64,000 bases of DNA from Shewanella cutis. GTDB taxonomy: Bacteria; Pseudomonadota; Gammaproteobacteria; Enterobacterales; Shewanellaceae. The position numbers and the translations under genes were made by a program. The notes beneath the pieces were generated by a model. The model was not told the origin of the DNA, ran no database searches, and saw only the letters and a program-made list of their open reading frames with translations. Where the stretch lies: the NCBI RefSeq assembly GCF_022410515.1, contig NZ_JACSDI010000002.1:186001-250000 (forward strand). Direction: 5' to 3'. Shown here piece after piece: positions 55,861-64,000 of this stretch (position 1 is the first letter of the stretch; each line of letters opens with the position of its first letter).

Positions 55861-57639
55861 TTACTTCTCTTGCATTAATTGACGAATATATTTCACAGGT
55901 GCACTACCATAGCTTAAGAATTTTTCATGGAACGCTTTTAGCTCAAAATTCTTACCCTTAAGTTGCTTATATTCTTCACGGAAATCGTAAATTTCACGAT
56001 AGCCTGAGTAATAGCTGGTAAGCTGAACTTGGCTCAGCGTTGCTCGGCGCCATTTACCTTCCGCTTCAGCACGTTGCTGGAACGCCTCATCCATCATCAA
56101 CGCGATGGCCTGATCTTCCGTCATACCTTTTACATGAATGCTATAGTCTAGGATAGTGTTACAAATCACACGCAGATTCCATTTGTAGTACATTAACCAC
56201 ATCTCTGGCTCGAAATTACCATAGCCTTCTTCTAGCATCATGCGTTCAGTATAAACGGCCCAACCTTCGACCATCGCACCGTTTCCAAATAAGCTCTTCA
56301 CAAGACTTGGAGATTCATTAGAATATACCAATTGAGTGTAATGCCCTGGAATTGCCTCATGAATATTTAAGATCTGTAATATCCAATGATTATATTCACG
56401 TAAATAGCTCTCGGCGGATTCATCACTCATACCATCGAGTGGCGTAACGTTATAATAGGTATTACCTAATTTGTCATAGGGGCCAGGCGCACTAATCGAA
56501 GCGCCCGCATAACCGCGCATATACTCTGGCGTTTCACGAACCACTAACGGTTTTTTAGGATCTAACGTTACTATATTTTTTTGATTCACAAACTCAATCA
56601 ACTCAGGAATTTGTTTGCGAACTTCACTAACAAAATCTTCACGTTTAACGTGTTTAGTAGATAACTTATCGATTAATTGGCGAATAGCGATTTTATTATC
56701 GCTTGGTTTTGGCGTTGTGAAATATTTTGGCCAAAGTTTATCAGTAATCTTAGCCATTTCGCCTTGGACTCTGTCCTTATCTGCCATGGCCTTTTGATAA
56801 AGCTGTTTTGCCGTCATGCCCGCTTGGATATCAAAGGCAAATTTTTGCTCGTACAATTCTTCACCGATCCTAAAGCTACGGGCGCCCTCTTTTTTCAATT
56901 GGCTTACCTGTGCATTTAACCAGCTAATATGCTCATTGATGGCTTTGCTAGCGATATCAAAACGGGTGTTGAACAGGGCTTTTTCAGCATCTGACAGTCC
57001 GGAATCTGCAACTTGCTTTAATAAATCATCAGAGAAAACCGAAAACGCGCCTTGGTTTTGCAGCACAGCAAGTTCAGTATGTTCAAGGGTCGGCTGTGAA
57101 ATATTACTTCTTGCTGCAGCGTAATAGGCGGGAATATTCTCCATTCTAGCCAATACAGAGCGTAATCTGTCATCGAGTGGTGCAAAGTTTTCATTGATGA
57201 TTTGCGCAAAGCCTCCTGCTACGTTATAGCTGGAGGGATCCCATTGCCAAGATTTAAAACGGGTAATATCCCAAGCCATGCTACTGAGCAAGTTATCAAT
57301 TAAGTGATAATCTATGGTCTCATTAGAAGTCAACGACTTCAGCTCAAACTGCTTAAGTTTGGCCTGCTGTGCTTTTACAAAGGCGAGTGTCTTTATACGA
57401 CCGGCCTCATCTGGAATTTCTAAATAGCCATCATTAACATGTTTGCCACTGTATAGCGCCCATGTAGGCGATAATTGCCACAAATCGTCGATAAAAGCAT
57501 TACTAAACTGAGCAAAAGAAGCCGCGTTAACTTCACCACTGACCACTTTACTTGGCGGGGCTTGGTTTGATTGAGATTGGCAGCCTGCAAGGCCGGTGAG
57601 CGATAGCAGGATCGCAAGAGATATGGCGGTTTTTTTCAT
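55861..57639 (-). CDS. DUF885-family lipoprotein, putative zinc metallopeptidase
   Basis: A 592-residue lipoprotein with a clear lipobox (LSLTGLAGCQSQ, Cys near residue 20). The DUF885 family signature is NIHEAIPGHYTQLVY near residue 440, a HExxxGH zinc-binding motif, followed by the probable third ligand in VEGWAVYTERMMLEEGYG. Members are membrane-anchored metallopeptidases of uncertain substrate. Single gene with its own terminator. Confidence 0.9.
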   Translation of the reverse strand: MKKTAISLAILLSLTGLAGCQSQSNQAPPSKVVSGEVNAASFAQFSNAFIDDLWQLSPTWALYSGKHVNDGYLEIPDEAGRIKTLAFVKAQQAKLKQFELKSLTSNETIDYHLIDNLLSSMAWDITRFKSWQWDPSSYNVAGGFAQIINENFAPLDDRLRSVLARMENIPAYYAAARSNISQPTLEHTELAVLQNQGAFSVFSDDLLKQVADSGLSDAEKALFNTRFDIASKAINEHISWLNAQVSQLKKEGARSFRIGEELYEQKFAFDIQAGMTAKQLYQKAMADKDRVQGEMAKITDKLWPKYFTTPKPSDNKIAIRQLIDKLSTKHVKREDFVSEVRKQIPELIEFVNQKNIVTLDPKKPLVVRETPEYMRGYAGASISAPGPYDKLGNTYYNVTPLDGMSDESAESYLREYNHWILQILNIHEAIPGHYTQLVYSNESPSLVKSLFGNGAMVEGWAVYTERMMLEEGYGNFEPEMWLMYYKWNLRVICNTILDYSIHVKGMTEDQAIALMMDEAFQQRAEAEGKWRRATLSQVQLTSYYSGYREIYDFREEYKQLKGKNFELKAFHEKFLSYGSAPVKYIRQLMQEK

Positions 57640-57996
57640 TCTTTATTGTCCTTTTTATGTTTATACCAGCGCGTTGGTGCAAGGCTTTACCTAAGCACCT
57701 GATCAAATGAATGCTAGGCGGCTTATTTAATTTGACGATAAACACCTGAAATAGAGCTCGTCAGGCGTATTTAAAAGAACTTAAGTTAATCATATCAGCC
57801 GTATAATTGCAGCAATGTTGCAGTCTAATACATGCCCAGTTACAAATTTGTAAGCCCGCGTTTGGGTTGCAGTAAGCCTAACGCAGAGGTTGAGATAATC
57901 CCCTATTTCAATAATGCTACTGCTATAATAGCGTTCTGCTTCGCTGTTAGTGCCACGCTAACAGTTTGCCAATAAATCATTTAGTTGAGATCCTCA
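57640..57996. other. Divergent promoter region between the DUF885 and RNA helicase genes
   Basis: These 357 bases contain no gene. The right part has TG-C-TATAAT at 57921-57929, an extended -10 element for the helicase gene, and a 5'-leader hairpin CTGTTAG (57944-57950) / CTAACAG (57958-57964). Confidence 0.6.
57921..57929 (+). promoter_or_regulatory. Extended -10 promoter of the rhlE-like gene
   Basis: TGCTATAAT has TG one base before a consensus TATAAT, 68 bases upstream of the helicase ATG. No strong -35 box is visible. Confidence 0.6.
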
Positions 57997-59421
57997 ATGC
58001 CATTCTCCCAACTTGGATTACACAGCGCGCTTGTCAAAGCCGTGACAGAACTGGGTTACCAAAACCCCACGCCAATTCAAACTCAGGCTATTCCTTGCAT
58101 TCTGGCAGGGAAAAATGTGCTCGCCGCGGCCCAAACTGGTACGGGTAAAACCGCGAGTTTTGTATTGCCGTTGCTGCATCGATTTGCTGACGCCCCCAAA
58201 ATTCGACCTAAACGGGTACGCACTATCATTCTGACCCCCACACGGGAACTTGCGCTGCAGGTTGAACAAAACATCAATCAATACGCCAAGTACCTGTCAT
58301 TAACGGCCATGGCCATGTACGGCGGTGTTGATGCTGCACCGCAAAAAAAACGTCTGATTGAAGGGGTTGATCTGCTGGTAGCAACGCCAGGACGTTTGCT
58401 GGATATGTATACCCAAAGAGCCATTCGCTTCGATGAAGTCTCAGTATTAGTGCTGGATGAAGCCGACCGCATGCTAGACATGGGTTTTATCGAAGATATT
58501 AATAGCATTATTGAAAAGCTGCCTGAGCAGCGGCAAAATCTGTTATTTTCAGCAACTTTATCCAAACAGGTCAAAGCACTGGCTAAAACCGCAATTCCGG
58601 ATGCCATTGAGATTGAAATCAGTCGTAAAAACGCGGCCTCAACGCAAATTGAACAGTGGTTAACGACTGTCGATAAAGATCGAAAATCAGCGCTATTAAG
58701 CCATTTAATTAAAGAGAATAACTGGGCGCAGGCATTAATCTTTATCCAAACCAAACATGGTGCAGCCAAACTGGTTAGTCAATTAGAAAAGCGTGGCATT
58801 ATTGCCGAAGCTTTCCACAGTGGTCGTAGCCAAGCCATTCGCGAACAACTGCTAATCGATTTTAAAGCGGGTAAAGTGCCCTTTTTAGTCGCTACAGGTG
58901 TTGCGTCACGCGGTATCGATATCGATGCGCTCGAGCGGGTGATTAACTACGATTTACCCGATGAGGCCGATGATTATATCCATCGCATTGGCCGCACCGG
59001 ACGTGCCGGCAATCAAGGTGAAGCCATATCCTTTGTCTCTAAGGACGATTTTAGAAATCTATGCGCCATTGAGCGCCGTTTAGGCCATATTATCGAGCGC
59101 AAGAACATCGAGGGGTTTGAACCTAAAAAAGCGGTGCCTATTTCAATACTCGATTTTGTGCCTAAATCAGCCTCAAGATCAGCGCATAAGCACAACACTG
59201 CAGCGGCAAAAGATCAAGCATCGCCCTATTCCAGTGGAAAACCCGGCACCTTTGAGGCAACTCAGGCTAAAAAGCACCGCAGTGCCAAAGCTAAGCCGCA
59301 ATCCAAATCAGTTGCAAGGTTAACACTGCCTCCTGTAAACGAAAGATCAGAAGCGCAGCGCACACAAGGTGAAACCTCACAACCTTTTAATCCTTGGCTT
59401 AGTGGACCCAAAACCAAATAA
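57997..59421 (+). CDS. rhlE: DEAD-box ATP-dependent RNA helicase, RhlE type
   Basis: A 474-residue helicase that unwinds short RNA duplexes, active in ribosome assembly and RNA decay. The full motif series is present: Q-motif (GYQNPTPIQTQAIPCIL), I (AAQTGTGKT), Ia (PTRELALQV), Ib (TPGRLLD), II (DEADRMLDMGF), III (LFSATL), then FHSGRSQAIRE, TGVASRGIDI (V) and HRIGRTGRAG (VI). A basic low-complexity tail of about 100 residues (KKHRSAKAKPQSKS) follows, typical of RhlE proteins that bind RNA nonspecifically. ATG 57997 (MPFSQLGL). Precedes ppiB by 24 bases. Confidence 0.93.
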   Translation: MPFSQLGLHSALVKAVTELGYQNPTPIQTQAIPCILAGKNVLAAAQTGTGKTASFVLPLLHRFADAPKIRPKRVRTIILTPTRELALQVEQNINQYAKYLSLTAMAMYGGVDAAPQKKRLIEGVDLLVATPGRLLDMYTQRAIRFDEVSVLVLDEADRMLDMGFIEDINSIIEKLPEQRQNLLFSATLSKQVKALAKTAIPDAIEIEISRKNAASTQIEQWLTTVDKDRKSALLSHLIKENNWAQALIFIQTKHGAAKLVSQLEKRGIIAEAFHSGRSQAIREQLLIDFKAGKVPFLVATGVASRGIDIDALERVINYDLPDEADDYIHRIGRTGRAGNQGEAISFVSKDDFRNLCAIERRLGHIIERKNIEGFEPKKAVPISILDFVPKSASRSAHKHNTAAAKDQASPYSSGKPGTFEATQAKKHRSAKAKPQSKSVARLTLPPVNERSEAQRTQGETSQPFNPWLSGPKTK

Positions 59422-59445
59422 CCTCATTGAACAGAAGCACAGACT

Positions 59446-59940
59446 ATGATTATTTTCACAACAAACTTTGGTGATATTAGTATCGAACTCGATGTTGAGC
59501 ACGCCCCTGTGACCGCTAAAAACTTTATGCGTTACTGCAAAGAAGGTTTTTATGAACACACGATTTTTCACCGCGTGATCAAAGGCTTTATGATCCAAGG
59601 TGGTGGCTTTACCGCTAAAATGAAAGAAAAACCCACCCACGAACCCATTGTTAACGAAGCTAACAAAGGGTTATCAAACGTCTTTGGTACAATTGCTATG
59701 GCGCGCACGGATGCGCCACATTCAGCTACTGCGCAATTTTTTATCAATACCGCTAACAATGAATTCCTCGACCACACGGCAACCACTAATAATGGTTGGG
59801 GTTATGCGGTATTTGGTAAGGTGACCGCGGGACTTGAAGTGATTTTAAAAATTGAAGCTGTGAAGACAACGCGAGTAGCTGGTCATGAAGATGTGCCCCG
59901 TGAGCCTATCATTATCGAAAAAGTGACGATTATTGAATGA
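59446..59940 (+). CDS. ppiB: Cytoplasmic peptidyl-prolyl cis-trans isomerase (cyclophilin)
   Basis: A 164-residue cyclophilin without a signal peptide. Active-site segments include [20 protein letters not shown] (Arg and Phe), [16 protein letters not shown] and [18 protein letters not shown]. It accelerates prolyl isomerisation in protein folding. It lies 24 bases after the helicase gene, so they may be co-transcribed, and a strong terminator follows. Confidence 0.95.
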   Translation: MIIFTTNFGDISIELDVEHAPVTAKNFMRYCKEGFYEHTIFHRVIKGFMIQGGGFTAKMKEKPTHEPIVNEANKGLSNVFGTIAMARTDAPHSATAQFFINTANNEFLDHTATTNNGWGYAVFGKVTAGLEVILKIEAVKTTRVAGHEDVPREPIIIEKVTIIE

Positions 59941-60037
59941 CGTTATCTAATCAATGTATGGTGTTGCATTTCTCAGTTGTGGTCCAACAATAACGCCGCC
60001 ATTCTTGATAGATAATTGGGTTTTAAACTCTAGACAG

Positions 60038-60078
60038 AAAAAGGAGCAACAAACCGAGATGGTTAGTTGCTCCTTTTT
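60038..60078 (+). terminator. Terminator downstream of ppiB
   Basis: AAAAAGGAGCAAC (60038-60050) pairs with GTTGCTCCTTTTT (60066-60078), with a 15-nt loop that itself has AACC/GGTT. T-run follows; bidirectional. Confidence 0.9.
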
Positions 60079-60122
60079 TTCATGACTATCAGATATTACA
60101 AACAAAAGCGGCTTAAACGACA

Positions 60123-60563
60123 TTAATCCAGATCTTTGAGCGGCCATAGCACAATATGGTCTTCAATATCCTTTACCCTGCGCTCATCAACCACTTTACC
60201 TTGAATCGACATACCCGCAAGGTGCATCGCATCTTTAGATCCCGTCAGTAATGGGTGCCAGCTCGGTAATGCTCTGCCTGCCGCTAAACGACGATAGGCG
60301 CAGCTATCGGGTAGCCAAGTCAGTTCATGGACATTTTGAGCCGTGATCACAGTGCATTGAGGTACATGGCGAAATCGATCACTGTAGTGCTGACAACTGG
60401 TTGTTTGGTGATCGAGCAGTAAACAAGCCGCATTGGTGTAATACAGCTCTTCTGTTTCATCATCGATTAATTTGTTTAAACAACACTTACCACAACCATC
60501 ACAGAGGGACTCCCACTCTTGGGATGTCATCTCTGTTAAGGTTTTACTCTGCCAAAATGCCAT
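60123..60563 (-). CDS. YcgN-family cysteine-cluster protein (UPF0260)
   Basis: A 146-residue protein with the CxxCxxCC-type cluster [15 protein letters not shown] near the N-terminus and later Cys in [17 protein letters not shown] and [12 protein letters not shown]. The cluster probably binds iron-sulfur or zinc; the function is unknown. Relatives sit near minCDE and ycgL in enterobacteria, as here. ATG 60563. Confidence 0.9.
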   Translation of the reverse strand: MAFWQSKTLTEMTSQEWESLCDGCGKCCLNKLIDDETEELYYTNAACLLLDHQTTSCQHYSDRFRHVPQCTVITAQNVHELTWLPDSCAYRRLAAGRALPSWHPLLTGSKDAMHLAGMSIQGKVVDERRVKDIEDHIVLWPLKDLD

Positions 60564-60760
60564 GTTTACGCTTATCTTCTAATAAAAAACCGCCCATGCC
60601 GCCATTTTACACCATTTCACTCGGGATACTTAATTCTCTCCGATAAATGCCCTCAGATAGCCTCAAATAATCGCCCTAGATCACTGGCATCTTGCCTCCA
60701 CCTCCGCCAGCTTTGCGATAAACTCAATTCACACTCCAGCATAATTGGGTATCGCGGGGA
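60564..60760. other. Intergenic part of the YcgN/YcgL gap, nothing recognised
   Basis: No gene or strong structure is visible. Together with the doubtful small frame at 60761-60946, it makes a 394-base gap between ycgN and ycgL. Confidence 0.4.
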
Positions 60761-60946
60761 TTAGGATTTAACCAAAGCACCTGCAACATTGGCTTTATTT
60801 AAACCAATCATTTGAGGGAATGCGGCATAGAGTAAGTAACCTTGCTTAAGCTTGAGAAGAATTTGGCTGAAAATCATCGCTTGCCCTATCACACAAATGC
60901 TTATCAAGGGCAAGAGAGTCAATGTACATGCTGCTACGCGATACAA
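60761..60946 (-). CDS. Possible small membrane protein after ycgL (doubtful)
   Basis: A 61-codon frame from a TTG, with a hydrophobic start (TLTLLPLISICVIGQAMIF) and a helical, Lys-containing end (GYLLYAAFPQMIGLNK). It begins 11 bases after the ycgL stop on the same strand, so it could be co-transcribed, but the SD is poor and I know no family. It may be chance. Confidence 0.3.
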   Translation of the reverse strand: MYRVAACTLTLLPLISICVIGQAMIFSQILLKLKQGYLLYAAFPQMIGLNKANVAGALVKS

Positions 60947-60957
60947 GAACGCTTTGG

Positions 60958-61236
60958 CTAATCCTTAATCCCTAGGTTTTCTCTGTGTTCAGCCAATAAA
61001 TTCACTTGTGGCGGTGGAATTTGTAAATAAAACCCCTTTTCTTCCAGTGCGGCTCTGACCTTGTTAATATCGGCTATCCCGAGTGATTCACGTTTGACAA
61101 TAGGAAACACCATCACTAACTGAGGTACCCCAAACATATCTAACAACGCCTGCGGGACGTCGTCGAAACAGTCCCTTTTGTTTACAAATAAGTAAGTGTC
61201 AGCCTTTCGACTACTTTTATAAACGGCACATAGCAT
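60958..61236 (-). CDS. YcgL-domain protein
   Basis: A 92-residue protein of the YcgL family (UPF0745). Conserved features are the start MLCAVYKSSRKADTYLFV, KRDCFDDVPQALLDMFG, and LEEKGFYLQIPPPQVNLL. Its function is unknown. The start ATG at 61236 aligns with other YcgL proteins better than the frame's extension to 61275. Divergent from minC, as in enterobacteria. Confidence 0.88.
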   Translation of the reverse strand: MLCAVYKSSRKADTYLFVNKRDCFDDVPQALLDMFGVPQLVMVFPIVKRESLGIADINKVRAALEEKGFYLQIPPPQVNLLAEHRENLGIKD

Positions 61237-61359
61237 AAGAGTATAAATATCCAATAGTTCAAACTTGCCAGTCAATGGGGCACACTATAACATGGTCGCC
61301 TAGTAATTTAATTGTAAAATCAGCGAACCGACTGATGATTTCTGGAGAATAGTGCCGGG

Positions 61360-62025
61360 ATGTCAAAACCTAGCTTAGAGTTAAAAGGCGCAACTTTTAC
61401 TCTTTCAGTGCTTCATATCAATAGCAGCGATTTAAATGCTGTCATGGCTGAATTAGATAGCAAATTGGCACAAGCCCCCCAATTTTTTCTGGGAGCCCCT
61501 TTAGTCGTCAATCTTAGCGCCATCCAAGATAGCAATTTCAATTTACGTGGCTTAAAAGAATTATTACTTTCCCGTCAGTTAGTGATCGTGGGGATCACTG
61601 GGGCGACAACCGTCCTGAGTAATCAAGCCAAGACCCTAGGGTTAGCCATAGTGAAAGCGGGTAAACAAACTGCGTCTCCCCCTCCTGCTCCTCGCCAAAC
61701 TAAAGTGCTGAAACAAAATATTCGCTCTGGCCAACAGGTCTATGCAAAAAATGGCGATTTAATCATATTTGGTGCGGTAGGTAATGGCGCAGAAGTGATT
61801 GCCGATGGTAGCATTCATATATATGGCGCATTACGGGGAAAAGCTATGGCTGGCGCAGCAGGCGACACAACTGCTGTCATCATCGCCCATTCCCTCGAGG
61901 CTGAGTTGGTTTCAATCGCCGGACAGTATTGGCTCGCTGAAAATCTACAACAACATAGCTCAGATAAAAGCGGCTGTATTCGCTTAAATGGCGAGTCGCT
62001 TATCGTTGAATCATTGCCCCTCTAA
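61360..62025 (+). CDS. minC: Septum site-determining protein MinC
   Basis: A 221-residue FtsZ polymerisation inhibitor that blocks division at cell poles. The N-terminal domain interacts with FtsZ; the C-terminal beta-helix ([20 protein letters not shown], then [14 protein letters not shown]) dimerises and binds MinD. A Pro-rich linker ([10 protein letters not shown]) separates them. First gene of minC-minD-minE, 28 bases before minD. Confidence 0.94.
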   Translation: MSKPSLELKGATFTLSVLHINSSDLNAVMAELDSKLAQAPQFFLGAPLVVNLSAIQDSNFNLRGLKELLLSRQLVIVGITGATTVLSNQAKTLGLAIVKAGKQTASPPPAPRQTKVLKQNIRSGQQVYAKNGDLIIFGAVGNGAEVIADGSIHIYGALRGKAMAGAAGDTTAVIIAHSLEAELVSIAGQYWLAENLQQHSSDKSGCIRLNGESLIVESLPL

Positions 62026-62052
62026 ATGGCATCAAAAAGGATAGAGAGAAAC

Positions 62053-62862
62053 ATGGCACAAATTATTGTTGTCACTTCAGGTAAAGGTGGTGTTGGTAAA
62101 ACCACATCCAGTGCGGCGATTGCAACTGGACTTGCACTACAAGGGCATAAAACTGTTGTTATCGATTTCGATATCGGCTTACGTAACTTAGATCTGATCA
62201 TGGGCTGTGAGCGTCGCGTGGTCTATGACTTTGTCAATGTCATCAATGGCGAAGCCAACCTGAATCAAGCACTGATCAAAGACAAACGTTGTGAAAAACT
62301 GTTTGTGCTGCCCGCATCGCAAACTCGCGATAAAGATGCCCTAACCAAAGAAGGCGTGGGTCGCGTGCTTGACGATTTAGCCAAAGAATTTGAATTTATT
62401 ATCTGTGACTCGCCTGCAGGCATTGAACAAGGCGCGATGATGGCACTGTATTTTGCCGATATCGCCATTGTGACGACCAACCCAGAAGTGAGCTCGGTGC
62501 GTGACTCTGACCGTATTCTTGGTATGCTGCAAAGCAAGTCACGTCGTGCAGAACTCAGTTTAGAGCCGATAAAAGAATACTTACTGTTGACGCGTTATTC
62601 ACCAAGTCGGGTAAAATCAGGCGAAATGTTAAGTGTTGACGATGTTAAAGAAATCTTAGCCATTGATTTACTTGGTGTAATCCCTGAATCACAGTCCGTA
62701 CTCAAGGCATCTAACTCTGGTGTACCTGTGATTATCGATCAAGAAAGTGATGCTGGTGCCGCTTACAGTGACACAGTCGCGCGTTTACTGGGTGAAGATG
62801 TCCCAGTACGCTTTATTACGGAAGAGAAAAAAGGTTTCTTACAACGGATATTTGGTAGCTAA
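62053..62862 (+). CDS. minD: Septum site-determining ATPase MinD
   Basis: A 269-residue ParA-family ATPase. It has the deviant Walker [23 protein letters not shown] (switch region), [18 protein letters not shown] (Walker B) and a C-terminal amphipathic membrane-targeting helix ([13 protein letters not shown]). With ATP it binds the membrane and recruits MinC; MinE stimulates its hydrolysis. ATG 62053 (MAQIIVV) follows GGATAGAGAG; an in-frame ATG nine codons upstream is not conserved in the family. Confidence 0.97.
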   Translation: MAQIIVVTSGKGGVGKTTSSAAIATGLALQGHKTVVIDFDIGLRNLDLIMGCERRVVYDFVNVINGEANLNQALIKDKRCEKLFVLPASQTRDKDALTKEGVGRVLDDLAKEFEFIICDSPAGIEQGAMMALYFADIAIVTTNPEVSSVRDSDRILGMLQSKSRRAELSLEPIKEYLLLTRYSPSRVKSGEMLSVDDVKEILAIDLLGVIPESQSVLKASNSGVPVIIDQESDAGAAYSDTVARLLGEDVPVRFITEEKKGFLQRIFGS

Positions 62863-62864
62863 TT

Positions 62865-63122
62865 ATGTCTTTACTCGACTATTTCAAAAGCAAGAAAAAG
62901 CCTAGCACCGCGGTAATGGCAAAAGAGCGACTACAAATTATTGTGGCCCATCAGCGTGGACAACGGGACACGCCTGACTATTTTCCACAGATGAAACAAG
63001 AAATCATCGCCGTGATCCGCAAGTATGTGCAGATTTCTGACGATCAAGTTTCAGTGCAATTAGATCAGAACGACGATAACTTGTCGGTACTCGAACTTAA
63101 CGTGACATTGCCAGACAGATAA
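62865..63122 (+). CDS. minE: Cell division topological specificity factor MinE
   Basis: An 85-residue protein that stimulates MinD ATPase and drives pole-to-pole oscillation. The MinD-binding region is [15 protein letters not shown], and the dimerising beta-domain includes [15 protein letters not shown]. It starts three bases after the minD stop. A hairpin terminator follows. Confidence 0.96.
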   Translation: MSLLDYFKSKKKPSTAVMAKERLQIIVAHQRGQRDTPDYFPQMKQEIIAVIRKYVQISDDQVSVQLDQNDDNLSVLELNVTLPDR

Positions 63123-63133
63123 GTCGAGCGTGG

Positions 63134-63162
63134 ACGTCATCCTCACGTGAGGATGACGTTTT
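63134..63162 (+). terminator. Terminator downstream of minE
   Basis: ACGTCATCCTC (63134-63144) and GAGGATGACGT (63149-63159) form a perfect 11-bp stem with an ACGT loop, followed by TTT. The T-tract is short. Confidence 0.7.
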
Positions 63163-63320
63163 CTGCTGGGCCTTTCCCTCGCCCTGCAAGTCAAATGAAA
63201 TTCTGGCCGGTTCAGGGCCTCAACGAAGATGCTAACGTAACAGTCAAACCTTAGCTGGCAAATCTTAGCGCCCAAACCTAGATGTTAAGCGTGAAATATC
63301 AACACCTAGGCGCAGCGTGC

Positions 63321-64000
63321 TTAAACTTCAAGTTTTGCCAATGACTCAGCCGCAATCTCCCCGCGCCAACCGCTTAATACTGTCGGTAATTCCCCCTGCT
63401 GTTTATCCCAACGCCATTGTAAATACTCATGAATATGACGCTTTGAACCTAGCATTTCCATCGGAATGGCATTTTGTTCACAGAGTTCGGTTAAACAGGT
63501 TTTAATGATCTTAAAAGCCGATTTATAACCCGGTTTAAGCGCCAATACATCAACTAGCTCGGGAGGATTGCTTAAATCAGCAGTCTGCATTACCCGTAAA
63601 ATATCTTTACCGTGGATGCGTTTTTCCTGCTCGGTCAAATCGTTCAGTTTGAGCAAATCACCCATGCTCTTAGGCTGTTTTTTCGCTAGCGCAATCAAAC
63701 CATGATCTTTAATAACAAAGCCTAAGGCTAAATCCCGCGCTAAGGCTTTTTCTAAGCGCCATTTGGCTAACACTTTAAGGTAAGCCAATTGATGCTCAGT
63801 AAGCTGAAAGGCGTTTTTCACCTTAAGGTACGCAGTCTCGACATCGGGAGGAGCTAAACGCCCGTCAGTCATCCGCTTGCCTTCTTCATAAAGCCAGTCT
63901 AAACGGTGTTGAGCATTAAGCTTGTTGGCAAGCTGCGGATAGAGTTGATACAGATACAACACATCATTGGCCGCATAGCTGAGCTGAGCATCGGTTAAGG
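63321..64000 (-). CDS. rnd: Ribonuclease D, C-terminal part (continues beyond the window)
   Basis: The frame enters from the right edge as LTDAQLSYAANDVLYLYQLYPQL, the Exo III motif (Tyr and Asp) of RNase D, and runs 226 codons to a stop at 63321. Two HRDC-like helical domains follow, visible in WRLEKALARDLALGFVIKDH and LALKPGYKSAFKIIKTCLTEL. RNase D trims the 3' ends of tRNA and other small RNAs. The N-terminal Exo I and II motifs lie outside the window. Confidence 0.92.
   Translation of the reverse strand, partial: LTDAQLSYAANDVLYLYQLYPQLANKLNAQHRLDWLYEEGKRMTDGRLAPPDVETAYLKVKNAFQLTEHQLAYLKVLAKWRLEKALARDLALGFVIKDHGLIALAKKQPKSMGDLLKLNDLTEQEKRIHGKDILRVMQTADLSNPPELVDVLALKPGYKSAFKIIKTCLTELCEQNAIPMEMLGSKRHIHEYLQWRWDKQQGELPTVLSGWRGEIAAESLAKLEV

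Overview
The window looks like a chromosomal segment of a Shewanella species, probably close to S. oneidensis or the MR-4/MR-7/ANA-3 group. This is inferred from remembered resemblance of several proteins (H-NOX, the TIGR03503 protein, the DUF885 lipoprotein, MsrPQ) and from gene order (yafS-like methyltransferase/gloB, dnaQ/rnhA, minCDE with ycgL and ycgN, rnd). Most of the DNA is ordinary core genome of moderate GC content.

Layout. 1-5.1 kb: the start of a secreted trypsin-like protease, glutathione-dependent formaldehyde detoxification (fghA and adhC/frmA) with a divergent LysR gene, and a frameshifted FAD oxidoreductase. 5.4-11.3 kb: DUF938 methyltransferase, diguanylate cyclase, lipid A phosphoethanolamine transferase EptA and an S9A prolyl oligopeptidase. 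11.6-14.3 kb: a MarR regulator coupled to a cation diffusion facilitator carrying an 18-unit Asp-His repeat, a 27-residue CydH/YnhF-like membrane peptide, and gloA. 14.4-20.1 kb: msrQ/msrP, rmuC and the lytic transglycosylase slt. 20.2-21 kb: a stand-alone EAL protein.

21.0-27.2 kb is an accessory, AT-rich island. It opens with tandem copies of a palindromic element whose stems change in a compensatory way. Next come a small PD-(D/E)XK-like nuclease gene overlapping a large STAND-type NTPase gene, then a decayed polymorphic-toxin C-terminus with an apparently intact, coupled immunity gene. The NTPase gene is split by a 7-bp tandem repeat (3 full copies). One or four copies would restore a single reading frame of about 1130 codons, so this is either a pseudogene or a phase-variable defence gene. 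A 10-bp direct repeat flanks the island.

27.4-31.7 kb: a MoxR / DUF58 / transglutaminase operon. 31.8-41.6 kb: recC-recB-recD with ATGA overlaps. 41.6-44.4 kb: a hypothetical gene, the nitric-oxide sensor pair hnoX-hnoK, an IS110-family remnant and two identical tRNA-Asp genes with a clear promoter and terminator. 44.5-51.8 kb: TIGR03503 protein, dnaQ, rnhA, a YeiE-like LysR regulator, yafS-like methyltransferase, gloB and mltD. 52-60.6 kb: a BsuPI-domain protein, AsmA-family protein, RraA, a small coiled-coil protein, a DUF885 lipoprotein, a RhlE-type DEAD-box helicase, a cyclophilin and YcgN. 61-64 kb: ycgL, minC-minD-minE and the 3' part of rnd.

Start codons were moved from the longest possible frame to the best Shine-Dalgarno-supported or family-consistent start where the sequence allowed. 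Protein families are named from motif recognition alone; no database search was run.
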